Source of the DNA: Bacillota bacterium
GTDB lineage: Bacteria; Bacillota; Bacilli; Bu12
DNA: 64,000 nt
Direction of reading: 5' to 3'
NCBI GenBank assembly: GCA_014896485.1
Contig: JADBKH010000008.1
Location: 1-64,000, forward strand
The translations under genes and the position numbers were made by a program. The first letter of the stretch is position 1; every line of letters starts with the position of its first letter. This document shows positions 44,568 through 53,394 of the stretch, piece by piece. The notes below the pieces were generated by a model. That model searched no databases and was not told the DNA's origin. It was given only the letters and a program-made list of their open reading frames with translations.

Positions 44568-45584
44568 TCAATCTTGCTCTTGGGGAATGCGCAATACGAT
44601 CTTCCCGAACTGCTCCCCTTGGGCCATCCGTTGCTGGGCTTGGGCAGCTTCTTCCAATGGATAGACCGCGTCAACGACCGGATGAAGCTGCATCTTTTCA
44701 TAGAAGGCCAACATCTCAGCGAAGTCCTTCGGGCTACCCATCGTCGATCCCCGTATGTCGAGTTGCTTAAAGAAGAGTCGAGGCAGAACAAGTTCATGTA
44801 CTGGACCCGATGTCGCCCCAAAGACAACAATGCGCCCTCCCGGATTGGCCACGTAGATCAGATTGGCAAACGTTTCACCGCCGACGCTATCGATGCTCAA
44901 ATCCGCTCCGCCACACAGCTGCCGCAACTGTTTTTGCCAGCCATCGGCTTTGTAGTTAACACCTCCCGCTGCCCCCATTTCTTTCGCCCGGACAAGCTTG
45001 GCCTCACTCGAGGAAGTCACATAGACCTTGGCCCCGAGCGCAACGCAGATTTGCAGCACGAAAGTAGCGACACCGCCACCAATCCCCGGAATCACCACGG
45101 TTTACCCTGCAGCAAGCTTCCCGCGTGTCACTACGGCACGCCACGCCGTCAACCCGGCCAGTGGAAGCGCTGCAGCCTCCTCAAAAGAGAGATGGGCCGG
45201 CTTGGGAAAGACATTCTCGGCAGGGACGGCCACAAGCTGTGCATAGGTCCCGTTGCTCGGGATGCCCAAGATCTCAAAATCGGGGCCATAGAACCGCTCG
45301 TCCTCTCCCCAATGGAGGGCTGGATTGATGAGTACAGGATCGCCAACCTTCACGTGTCGGACATGCTCCCCGACCTCCGCCACAACGCCAGCTCCATCCG
45401 AACCGGGAATGGCGGGCAGATGCACGCCAGGATACTGTCCTTGCTGTGCGTAAAGATCGCGGCGATTGAGCGCTGCTGCCCGAAGACGGACAACCACTTC
45501 CTCGGCAGAGGGATGGGGATCTTCCACCGTCTGCAGGACCAGCTTGTCCGAACCTCCAAGTTCTGGCATGACCATCGCTTTCAT
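44568..45584 (-). pseudogene. Zinc-less quinone oxidoreductase-like MDR gene with in-frame TAA
   Basis: The gene encodes a medium-chain alcohol dehydrogenase/quinone oxidoreductase of about 338 residues. The N-terminal part (45584 to 45105) has AAALNRRDLYAQQGQYPG, GSDGAGVVAEVG and PLAGLTAWRAVVTRGKL; the C-terminal part has IPGIGGGVATFVLQI (nucleotide fold), DSVGGETF and FGKIVLRI. Both lie in one frame separated only by TAA at 45104-45102, where CAA (Gln) would fit (GQTVVIPG). Start ATG 45584 has AGGGGGTGA. An intact paralogue lies at 58.2-59.1 kb. A base-call error is the alternative. Confidence 0.82.
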
Positions 45585-45604
45585 CGACTCACCCCCTGCT
45601 TTAT

Positions 45605-46003
45605 TCAACGGTCCGCTCCTGCCCACCAACGCACGATCATCATCCCCAGCCATACCAGCAAAAGACCGCCTGCATTGGTCACCAGAAGGTAGCCCACCGC
45701 CTGGGTCGGATGCCGTCCATCTGCCAATCGGACAACTTCGCTGACAAAGGTAGAAAAGGTCGTAAATCCACCTAGGAAACCAGTCACCGCCCAGACCCTA
45801 CCCGCGCCGCGAAAAGCAAGGCCCATCACTGAAAGCTCTACAAAAACGCCAATCAGAAATGCACCGAGCAGGTTGATCACCAGTGTCGGGATGGGAAAGA
45901 GCGTAGGCCAGCGACGTGCCATTTCGTTTGAGAGCATCCACCGTGCCAGCGATCCCAACGCCCCGCCAATTGCGACACCGAGGATCACAGCCAAGCGATC
46001 CAT
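45605..46003 (-). CDS. crcB: Fluoride ion channel CrcB/FluC
   Basis: A 132-residue, four-helix protein that exports fluoride as a dual-topology dimer. Family residues are visible: GGALGSLARWMLS in helix 1, TLVINLLGAFLIG in helix 2 with its Asn, and GFLGGFTTFSTFVSE in helix 3, containing the phenylalanine box and sodium-site backbone. It starts at ATG 46003 just after ilvD (21-base gap), so no fluoride riboswitch precedes it and it is probably read from the ilvD transcript. Only one copy is seen; many Firmicutes have two. Confidence 0.93.
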   Translation of the reverse strand: MDRLAVILGVAIGGALGSLARWMLSNEMARRWPTLFPIPTLVINLLGAFLIGVFVELSVMGLAFRGAGRVWAVTGFLGGFTTFSTFVSEVVRLADGRHPTQAVGYLLVTNAGGLLLVWLGMMIVRWWAGADR

Positions 46004-46024
46004 AGCCGTCTCCTTTAATTCGCT

Positions 46025-47761
46025 TTACGGTTGAGGTGGGCGCGTGACAGCCCCTTCGGCAGCGCTGGAAACCAGGGCTGCATATTTGGCCATCACGCCA
46101 CGGGTATAACGGGACGGTTTGGGTTGCCACGTCGCAAGACGTTGGGCCAAAACGGCCTCTTCAAGCTCTACGTCCAAACGGCGATTGGGGATATCGATGA
46201 CCACCATATCGCCGTCTTGAAGTGCAGCCAAAGGACCACCTTCGGCAGCTTCGGGGGCAACGTGGCCGATCATCAGGCCACGCGTTGCCCCTGAGAAGCG
46301 GCCGTCGGTCAACAGCGCGACACTTTCGCCCAGCCCGGCACCGACGATGGCAGCCGTTACGCCGAGCATCTCGCGCATTCCCGGACCGCCGCGAGGTCCC
46401 TCGTACCGGATCACCACCACATCTCCTGGGGCAAGGCGTCCTTGCGTCACAGCAGCCATCGCTTCTTCTTCGGAGTCAAAGACCCGCGCCTGACCACGGT
46501 GGTACGGGCGCTCGTGGCCGGCTGTCTTGACCACTGCACCAAGAGGAGCCAAGTTGCCCTTGAGAATCGCCAACCCGCCTTCCTCGCGGAAGGGTTGCTC
46601 GATCGTGTGAATGACTTGCTGCCCCGGCGTTTCTTGTGCCGAGCTGACCTGCGCAGCCATCGTCTCTCCTGTGATGCTGCGCTGCCCACCGTCAATCAGC
46701 CCTGCTGCAAGCAGGTTCTTCGCCAAAAGGGCGGGACCTCCGGCCTTTGCCAAATCTACGGCTGTGTACTTTCCGCCGGGGCGCAAATCGGTCAGAATGG
46801 GCGTGCGCCGGCTGATCTCATCGAAATCATCGATGGTCAGGGAGACGTCGGCTTCCTTGGCCAAAGCCAGCAGATGAAGCACCGCATTGGTGGAGCCCCC
46901 TGAGGCTGCAACTGCGGCAATCGCGTTGAGGAAAGATTGCCGCGTTAAGATCTCTTTGGGAGTCAGCCCACTGTCGAGCACATCGAGTACCTGACGTCCT
47001 ATTGCCTGGGCAATATCCCCTTTCCGAGGATCGACGGCCGCAATGGCCGCACTACCAAAGGGCGACAAACCCAGGAATTCGAGCGCCATCGCCATGGTAT
47101 TCGCCGTGTACTGCCCGCCACAGGCACCTGGTCCTGGACAAGCGACATTTTCGAGTGCGAGCAACTCTTCGTCGCTCATTTTGCCTGCAGCGTTGGCGCC
47201 GATCGCCTCAAAGACATCCTGAATCGTGACATCCCGTCCTTGAAAATGACCTGGCGCAATCGAACCGCCATAAAGGATGAGTCCGGGCACATTGAGTCGA
47301 ACGAGTCCCATTGCGCCTCCGGGCAAAGTCTTGTCACAACCCACCAGGACGACCAAGGCATCAAACAAGTAGCCCAGTCCCGCCAATTCGATCGAGTCAG
47401 CGATCACTTCGCGACTGACCAGGGAGGTCTTCATCCCTTCTGTGCCCATGGTCACGCCGTCTGAAATTGCGACCGTATTGAACTCCATCGGCGTTCCACC
47501 TGCCTGGCGGACACCTTCCTTGACACGCTGTGCCAAACCACGCAGATGGAAATTACACGGCATCGTCTCGATCCACGTGTTTGCAATGCCGATCAAAGGC
47601 TTCTTTAAATCCTCATCTGTGTACCCGATCGCTTTCAACATGGCCCGTGCCGACGCACGGTCGCGACCATCGAGCAACACCTGACTGCGTGGACGAAGAT
47701 GGCGCACTGTTTCTGTTGCAGCCACTACCTTTTCACTCCCCTCATCCCTTTGCCTAACCAT
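46025..47761 (-). CDS. ilvD: Dihydroxy-acid dehydratase
   Basis: The 578-residue Fe-S enzyme dehydrates dihydroxy acids in valine/isoleucine synthesis. Family motifs: GIANTWIETMPCNFHL with a cluster cysteine, VGCDKTLPGGAMG with the second cysteine, CPGPGACGGQYTANTMA with the third, DGRFSGATRG, and GPRGGPGM. The start at ATG 47761 gives MVRQRDEG; GTG at codon 13 behind GAAAAGG is an alternative. ilvA is 20 kb away and no other ilv gene is adjacent, so the pathway is dispersed. Confidence 0.95.
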   Translation of the reverse strand: MVRQRDEGSEKVVAATETVRHLRPRSQVLLDGRDRASARAMLKAIGYTDEDLKKPLIGIANTWIETMPCNFHLRGLAQRVKEGVRQAGGTPMEFNTVAISDGVTMGTEGMKTSLVSREVIADSIELAGLGYLFDALVVLVGCDKTLPGGAMGLVRLNVPGLILYGGSIAPGHFQGRDVTIQDVFEAIGANAAGKMSDEELLALENVACPGPGACGGQYTANTMAMALEFLGLSPFGSAAIAAVDPRKGDIAQAIGRQVLDVLDSGLTPKEILTRQSFLNAIAAVAASGGSTNAVLHLLALAKEADVSLTIDDFDEISRRTPILTDLRPGGKYTAVDLAKAGGPALLAKNLLAAGLIDGGQRSITGETMAAQVSSAQETPGQQVIHTIEQPFREEGGLAILKGNLAPLGAVVKTAGHERPYHRGQARVFDSEEEAMAAVTQGRLAPGDVVVIRYEGPRGGPGMREMLGVTAAIVGAGLGESVALLTDGRFSGATRGLMIGHVAPEAAEGGPLAALQDGDMVVIDIPNRRLDVELEEAVLAQRLATWQPKPSRYTRGVMAKYAALVSSAAEGAVTRPPQP

Positions 47762-47886
47762 ACATCACCTGCCTGTCCCGTGCACGCAGCAACGCGTTCC
47801 CGGATGTGTCTGCCAAGGAAAAAAGGGACTCTTTTCCCAGGTATACGCATGTCCTGGTCGCGCATGCTAAATGCGGAGGTGAAAAC

Positions 47887-48225
47887 TTGCACCGTCATTT
47901 GCGTAGGGGCATTTTCGTTGCGGCACTCCTTGTCTGTAGCGGTATTGCTTCGTTGGCAACGGCCTGTGGTCCTGCACCACAACCAGCTCCGACGAACAAG
48001 CCTGCGCCCGCAGCACCGGCCCAACCACAACGCCAGACTGTCCCGCCAGCCATTCCCCAGCGTGCGCCAGCACCGACCCCCGTGCCAGGCACTAGGCCCG
48101 CCCCAGCGCCGTTGCCGCAAACCAATCCGTATGCGCCAGCGCCGGTTCCCGGTACGACACCCGCACCGGGCACGACTGCACCACCCCAAGGCGCCGTACA
48201 ATCTGCACCTGGTACTATCCGATGA
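47887..48225 (+). CDS. Proline/alanine-rich small lipoprotein
   Basis: A 112-residue secreted protein: basic start MHRHLRRG, hydrophobic segment, cleavage-like LATAC near residue 27, then about 85 residues almost only Pro, Ala, Thr, Gln and Gly with recurring PAPAP, PVPGT and PAPGTTAP units. TTG 47887 lies 5 bases after GGAGGTG. Such tails span the cell wall or act as flexible linkers, but here no globular domain follows. Specific function unknown. Confidence 0.65.
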   Translation: MHRHLRRGIFVAALLVCSGIASLATACGPAPQPAPTNKPAPAAPAQPQRQTVPPAIPQRAPAPTPVPGTRPAPAPLPQTNPYAPAPVPGTTPAPGTTAPPQGAVQSAPGTIR

Positions 48226-48313
48226 GCAAACCGAAACGAGGACACCTGGAAAACGAGATGCACGCATGCTGCGTCATCTCGTCCTCGCCATTCGATTTGC
48301 TTCTCTGAATCAT

Positions 48314-48619
48314 TCACGAAGAAATATCTTGGTGTTTCCATTGGTACCAATAATAGAGCCGCCCACAGACAGTGCAGACGCCGTGGCCAATCCGCAAGTG
48401 ACGCGTCGCGTCGAGGACCTTCAAGTTCACCCAAGTCGGTGTTCCCTGGTCTTCATGGCGGCATAGAATGGAATCGAGGGGATCCGCCAACCAAGTTGCT
48501 TCGTCGATGGTCTCGTGTGAATAGTTTAACCGCGTATCGAGCAAATCCTGGACAAATGCGCGCGTATCTGCAGCCAAGTTTTTGCGAATCTCTTCGCTAG
48601 AAAGGGAATCTTCGGCCAC
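48314..48619 (-). CDS. Hypothetical protein with C-terminal CxxC
   Basis: A 101-residue acidic soluble protein, not recognised. From GTG 48619 (GGAGG 7 bases upstream) it reads VAEDSLSSEEIRKNLAADTR; the C-terminus has LRIGHGVCTVCGRLYYWYQW. The H.VCTVCG segment could be half of a zinc knuckle. It is 40 bases from the DedA gene on the same strand and could share its transcript. Confidence 0.6.
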   Translation of the reverse strand: MAEDSLSSEEIRKNLAADTRAFVQDLLDTRLNYSHETIDEATWLADPLDSILCRHEDQGTPTWVNLKVLDATRHLRIGHGVCTVCGRLYYWYQWKHQDISS

Positions 48620-48660
48620 CTTCTCACCTCCGCTGCTCGTCATGGAATTCTGCTTTTATT

Positions 48661-49320
48661 TTACTCCCTTTCTCCTGCTGCAGACGAGCGGATTTCCTTG
48701 GCTTGCGCACTCCGCACAAGGCGTACCTGTCGCCAGACCCACCAAATTGCAACCGCTGCTGCCGCAACGACCACGCCGATCACATAGGGCAATGCCGCAC
48801 GAATCCAAACGTCAAGTGTCTGCCAGTGATCCCCTAAAACCCTGCCACCCAGAGCCAGTGCAAGGTCCCAGAGAGCCGTTCCCAATGCCGTATAAGCGCA
48901 AAAACGCCCTACATTCATTCGCACCACGCCGGCTGGAATGGAGATATAGCCACGAATGCCAGGAATGAGCCGTACGATGAAGACCGCCCAGCTTCCCTTG
49001 CGATCAAACCATGCTTGGGCTTTGGCCAGGTGTTTATCATCGAGTAGGACGTATTTGCCGTAGCGCTTGATGAGCGCATATCCTCCCGTGGCACTCAGCC
49101 AATAGAGTAAGAGCGCCCCGAGGACACTGCCGACAGTTGCAGCCAAGACCACTCCCCACAAGGTCAAGCGCCCCGTTGCAGCAAGGTAGCCGCCGAAAGG
49201 AAGAATGACCTCGCTCGGTATCGGAATGCCAAACGACTCGATTATCATCAGCCCACCGACAGCCAAGTAGCCAAACTGTGCAATCCAGTCCACCAAACTC
49301 CCCAGTGGACTCACTCCCAT
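48661..49320 (-). CDS. DedA-family membrane protein
   Basis: A 219-residue protein of the DedA/VTT (SNARE-associated Golgi) family with four to six hydrophobic segments. Marks are FGIPIPSEVILPFGGYLAATG, with the conserved Glu, the glycine motif GSVLGALLLYWLS..GG, and the FIVRLIPGIRGYISIPAGVVRM segment with its conserved arginines. Members flip undecaprenyl phosphate or phospholipids and support membrane potential. ATG 49320. The C-terminal tail is basic. Confidence 0.92.
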   Translation of the reverse strand: MGVSPLGSLVDWIAQFGYLAVGGLMIIESFGIPIPSEVILPFGGYLAATGRLTLWGVVLAATVGSVLGALLLYWLSATGGYALIKRYGKYVLLDDKHLAKAQAWFDRKGSWAVFIVRLIPGIRGYISIPAGVVRMNVGRFCAYTALGTALWDLALALGGRVLGDHWQTLDVWIRAALPYVIGVVVAAAAVAIWWVWRQVRLVRSAQAKEIRSSAAGERE

Positions 49321-49434
49321 CCATTCGTCTCTCTTCTCTTGTATAGCTTACCGCACTTCCACCATGCGGCATAGCAACGCTTCGTTTACAATGAAGATGA
49401 GGATGCAATTTCTGCAACGAAAGCGAGGCAAAGG

Positions 49435-50292
49435 TTGGACGTAGCTGTGGATGGTTTTGCCGACTTACATCTCCATTCCAACGCATCGGACGGCTCTGAT
49501 CCACCCCACCGTGTCGTCGAACGGGCCCACGCAGCCGGCCTACGTTGTATTGCGCTCACCGATCATGATACCGTTTTGGGCATTCAACCGTTTCTGGACG
49601 CCTGCCGAGCACACGAGATAGAAGCGATCGCCGGCGTAGAGCTTTCGACCCTCTCGCAGGGTCGCGAAATGCACCTGCTGGGCTATTTCGTCGACTGGAC
49701 CCATCCCCTCTTTTTAGAGCGGTTGGCGGCTGTGCGACACGCCCGCCTCAACCGTGCCCAACAGATGGTGGAAAAGCTGCAAGCGCTGGGCGTACCCATC
49801 TCCTGGGAACATGTGCAGGCGATCGCCTCCGAAGAAAATGTCGGTCGTCCGCACATCGCACGCGCCATGGTCGAGGTAGGAGTGATCCGCAAGCCTTCTG
49901 AAGCATTTACGGATACCTACATTGGCAACAACGGTCGTGCGTTCGTTCCTCGACTACTCTTTTCCGAGGAAGAGGCACTGCGAACCATTCATGAGGCAGG
50001 CGGATTGGCGATCCTTGCACATCCGGGTCGTCTGGAGGAAAACGGAGAGCCTGTTGCCGACAGCCAGATCATCCACTTGCAGGAGCGTGGCCTGGATGGA
50101 TTGGAAGTGTACAACACCCGCCACACACCACAAGCCGTCGCCCACTACCTTGCCTTGGCACAGCGGCAGGGATTGCTGATCACCGGCGGCTCTGATGATC
50201 ACGGCACCCACACTGACCTTCCCTTTCTCGGAAAGGCAAAACTCCCCTATCGGTACGTCATCACCTTACAAGCTGCCCATACGCAGAAGTAA
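49435..50292 (+). CDS. PHP-domain phosphoesterase (TrpH/YciV-like)
   Basis: A 285-residue metal-dependent phosphoesterase. The PHP motifs are complete: DLHLHSNASDG near residue 8, ALTDHDT near 40, GVELST near 65, LAHPGR near 195 and GGSDDHG near 257. Relatives hydrolyse 3',5'-nucleoside bisphosphates or nucleotide 5' phosphates during RNA and CoA-linked metabolism. The start TTG 49435 follows a weak GAGGCAAAGG site. It stands alone; the next gene is 117 bases on. Confidence 0.9.
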   Translation: MDVAVDGFADLHLHSNASDGSDPPHRVVERAHAAGLRCIALTDHDTVLGIQPFLDACRAHEIEAIAGVELSTLSQGREMHLLGYFVDWTHPLFLERLAAVRHARLNRAQQMVEKLQALGVPISWEHVQAIASEENVGRPHIARAMVEVGVIRKPSEAFTDTYIGNNGRAFVPRLLFSEEEALRTIHEAGGLAILAHPGRLEENGEPVADSQIIHLQERGLDGLEVYNTRHTPQAVAHYLALAQRQGLLITGGSDDHGTHTDLPFLGKAKLPYRYVITLQAAHTQK

Positions 50293-50409
50293 CAGGTGCC
50301 TGGATCAGCATTCGCATCCCCCACAGCCTCTTTCTGCAGTAAAATCGTTGGTGTTTGCCATCGGAGAAAAGCAGCCATGCTAGGGAAAGCGTAGCAGTCG
50401 AGGTGAACC

Positions 50410-51357
50410 GTGCAGCGGCCAAGACGTGCAGAGATCATGGGCCTGTCGATCCTTCTTGCAGGGATGGGGATCGTGGTTTACCTCGCTTTCACTTTCGGAT
50501 CGGCGGGCTTTGCATTGCTCGCCACCGATCCGCACCTTGCCTGGACGTGGTTCTGGCAGGTGGCAGCCGTTCCCATCGCCTATGCCGAAGGCATCCTCGC
50601 TTGGCTGACTGCTTTTGCCTTGGTGCTATGGGGCTATCTGCGCCTCATCCGGCGAGGTACCCGCCGCCGGCTGAGCCGCTCCTGTGGTACGTGGAAGTTG
50701 CCGCTTCCCACGAGTGGAAACGCGGCTGCGCTGCTGGCCACCCTCTTGGAAACGTGGGCTGTTCCGCTGCGCCCAGCCCACGGCTGGCGAACCCTATTGC
50801 AGGTGCGCCTGCCCCTTTTGGTCGAGCGGCGTTACGAAGAGCCGGAAGTGTTGTATCTTACTGCACCTGAAGCGTTAATTGAAATCGCACAAAAAGCACT
50901 GCCTCAGATAGAGGTTGTGCCCACTACAGCGCAGGTCCAGGCCACCAAAATCAGAGGCTGGTTGATCCCCCCTCCCCAAGAGGAGGTCAATCTCCTCACA
51001 AGCCTGCAGACAGCCCTCCCAACTTTGTGCGGGGAAGGTTGGGTGCTTTTGCCGCGCCGTGTCCCGCGCAAGGGCGGACTTGAGACGACCTGGGCCTATA
51101 CGTGGCGCCTGTATGCGATCTCGCAAGGCACTCGGCAAGATCGCGCCACACTGGCAGCACTGCGGGCTACCTTTGGTGAAGGGATCGTGTCGATACCGCA
51201 ACGCCAGATCACCCGGGCACCGCAATGGGGTCGTCGCGAGCGGCTTGCCGCCACGTTGACAACCTCCAGTCAAATCGCCCGTCGCTTGGCCAAAAACACC
51301 GCCCCGGCGCGGCCACCGCAGCGTCTCAAAAGCACGTCAGAGGGAGAAGGCCGATGA
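50410..51357 (+). CDS. Hypothetical two-helix membrane protein coupled to penicillin-binding protein
   Basis: A 315-residue protein I do not recognise. Two membrane helices lie near residues 10-35 and 50-77, followed by a cytoplasmic basic region (RLIRRGTRRRLSRS), a mixed alpha/beta part and a basic, Pro/Ser-rich tail (KNTAPARPPQRLKSTSEGEGR). The start is GTG 50410 after AGGTGA. Its stop overlaps the ATG of the penicillin-binding protein (ATGA), suggesting a cell-envelope or septation partner. Confidence 0.65.
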   Translation: MQRPRRAEIMGLSILLAGMGIVVYLAFTFGSAGFALLATDPHLAWTWFWQVAAVPIAYAEGILAWLTAFALVLWGYLRLIRRGTRRRLSRSCGTWKLPLPTSGNAAALLATLLETWAVPLRPAHGWRTLLQVRLPLLVERRYEEPEVLYLTAPEALIEIAQKALPQIEVVPTTAQVQATKIRGWLIPPPQEEVNLLTSLQTALPTLCGEGWVLLPRRVPRKGGLETTWAYTWRLYAISQGTRQDRATLAALRATFGEGIVSIPQRQITRAPQWGRRERLAATLTTSSQIARRLAKNTAPARPPQRLKSTSEGEGR

Positions 51358-53312
51358 ATCTCGACACACTGCGCCACCCCCGCCTGCTCCTCATTTTGGG
51401 CGTACTCTTCGCCATTGTTGCCGGCACGTTTGTCTCCCTCTTTGTCCCGATCACCGGGCTTTCTGCCCAGCAACTCAATGGCCCAACGCCGAGTATGGTC
51501 TACGATCGCAACGGCAATCCCATTGGTACCCTGCCTGGCCAGCCCCAGCGACGTGTGGTTGCCTTCGACGAGATTGCTCCAGTCATGCGCGAAGCGATTG
51601 TTGCCATTGAAGATCGCCATTTCTACGAAGAAGGTGCTGTCAACCCCATCGCCATCGTCCGTGCCTTGGTGACCAATCTACGCAGTGGCGAAACGGTACA
51701 GGGCGGATCGACGATCACCCAGCAGCTCGCCAAAAATGCCGTCGTCGGAACCGAGCCAACCCTTTGGCGCAAGCTCAGAGAAGCGTACTTTGCGGTCCAC
51801 TTGGCGCAAGTCTACTCCAAAGATCAAATTTTGACCTTTTACCTGAATCAGATCTATTTTGGCGCTGGGGCCTACGGCATTGAAGAAGCGGCACAAACCT
51901 ATTTTGGCGTATCCGCCAACAGACTGACCCTCCCCCAGGCAGCAACGCTCGCGGCACTTGTCAATGCGCCTTCTGCGCTTGATCCTCTGGTCAGCGACCC
52001 ACAGTTGCGCCAGCGTCACCAAGCTGCTGCATTGCAACGGCGTGACCTGGTATTGGATGCCATGGTCCGCCAAGGCGATATCGACCCTACACAAGCTGCA
52101 GCTGCCAAAAGAACGTCCTTTGAAGAAATGGGGCTGCGCCCACCCGGCTCACAAGCCCAAAACGCCTCGTGGTTTTTGGATTACGTGCAAAATGAGTTGG
52201 CCCAGTTGCCACAAGGCCAAGTTGTGCGTCAGCTCGGCGGATTCCACATCGAGACAACCGAAAATGCTGCCCTACAGCGCTCGGTCGAGAGCGTCTTCTC
52301 CTCAGACGCCCAGTCATCCGTACTCGCTGCCCTGCAAGACGATCCGCAAACCGACGCATCGCTGGTGTTGCTCGATGCGAAAACTGGCGCAATACGGGCC
52401 ATCTACGGTTCGTATCAAAGCGATCCGCGCACAGCTGGCTTTGTGCCGGCTTGGCAAGGGCAGATGGCTCCCGGCTCTGCGATCAAGCCACTCTCGGTCT
52501 ACGCCGCGGCGATCGAATCTGGAGCATTCACCCCTACCTCCCGTGTCTATGCTCAGGACGGCTACGCGATTGAAGGCGCACCCATCCACAATTTCAACAA
52601 CGAAAATCCCGGACGCTTTGTCTCCCTCACCGAAGCTGTCGCACAGTCGTACAATGTCTCCGCAGCCTGGGTCTTGCAGCAGGTCGGTCTTTCCCAAGGC
52701 GCCCATTACGCGCGGGCATTCGGTTTGCCCATCACACGGGCCGACGCGACGAGCATCCATCGCTTGGCCCTCGGCGACTTGCAAAAGGGAGTCTCCCCGC
52801 TGCAGATGGCAGCCGCCTATACCGCTTTGGCCAACCAAGGCACGCGATCGCAACCCTATGCCATCACCCGTATCGTCGATGCACAGGGACATCTTCTCTA
52901 CCAGGCCAAGCCTAAACAGCAACGAGTCATACGGTCTACTACAGCGTATGTGCTCACTTGGCTGCTACAACAGGTGGTCTCCACGGGAACAGCATCCCCG
53001 GCTGCCTCGGCAACCGGAGTAGGTGCGTGGTGGCCCGTTGCAGGCAAGACCGGCACCAGCAGCCCACCTGCCGCCATCGAAGCCGACAATCCACAAGCGG
53101 TCCGCGACCTTTGGTTTTGCGGATATACGCCCGAGTTGGTCGGTGTCGCCTGGATCGGCAAGCTCCAGCCTGCCAGCCTGCCTCCCCTTACCACCGGAAG
53201 CGCCGATCCTGCACAGTTGCTCCTGCAGGTCTTTGCCCAAGCCGGACGACCTGCTGCCGATTTTACCCGACCGGAAGGTATCCGCATCATCGATGGGATC
53301 CCCATGCCTTAA
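51354..53312 (+). CDS. Class A penicillin-binding protein (transglycosylase/transpeptidase)
   Basis: A 652-residue bifunctional peptidoglycan synthase. One N-terminal membrane helix (about residues 10-32) is followed by the GT51 domain with EDRHFYEEGAVN near residue 87, GGSTITQQLAKN near 122 and KDQILTFYLNQIYFG, then the transpeptidase domain with SxxK in PGSAIKPL near 377, SYN in AQSYNVSA near 434 and KTGT in AGKTGTSS near 565. ATG 51354 overlaps the preceding gene. It acts at the outer face of the membrane. Length and motif order are normal for PBP1-type proteins. Confidence 0.95.
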   Translation: MNLDTLRHPRLLLILGVLFAIVAGTFVSLFVPITGLSAQQLNGPTPSMVYDRNGNPIGTLPGQPQRRVVAFDEIAPVMREAIVAIEDRHFYEEGAVNPIAIVRALVTNLRSGETVQGGSTITQQLAKNAVVGTEPTLWRKLREAYFAVHLAQVYSKDQILTFYLNQIYFGAGAYGIEEAAQTYFGVSANRLTLPQAATLAALVNAPSALDPLVSDPQLRQRHQAAALQRRDLVLDAMVRQGDIDPTQAAAAKRTSFEEMGLRPPGSQAQNASWFLDYVQNELAQLPQGQVVRQLGGFHIETTENAALQRSVESVFSSDAQSSVLAALQDDPQTDASLVLLDAKTGAIRAIYGSYQSDPRTAGFVPAWQGQMAPGSAIKPLSVYAAAIESGAFTPTSRVYAQDGYAIEGAPIHNFNNENPGRFVSLTEAVAQSYNVSAAWVLQQVGLSQGAHYARAFGLPITRADATSIHRLALGDLQKGVSPLQMAAAYTALANQGTRSQPYAITRIVDAQGHLLYQAKPKQQRVIRSTTAYVLTWLLQQVVSTGTASPAASATGVGAWWPVAGKTGTSSPPAAIEADNPQAVRDLWFCGYTPELVGVAWIGKLQPASLPPLTTGSADPAQLLLQVFAQAGRPAADFTRPEGIRIIDGIPMP

Positions 53313-53317
53313 ACGGC

Positions 53318-53346
53318 TTGTTACTTCATCGACCTTCTTTTATAAT
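53318..53346 (+). promoter_or_regulatory. SigA promoter of the SDR gene
   Basis: TTGTTA (53318-53323), a 17-base spacer and a perfect TATAAT (53341-53346), about 50 bases before the SDR start. It is the best SigA match I found in the window. Confidence 0.75.
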
Positions 53347-53394
53347 GTGAATACATAGGCAAAATGGGATCACCTTGTTTGGAGGGCCGAAAAC

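Noticed and set aside
595-45104. Reassignment of TAG/TAA to glutamine, since two genes are interrupted where CAG/CAA would fit
   Set aside because: Many genes in the window end normally at TAA or TAG with convincing C-termini (for example 597-independent stops at 1263, 11050 and 20279), so the standard code applies.
46004-46024. Fluoride riboswitch before crcB
   Set aside because: The gap to ilvD is only 21 bases, too short.
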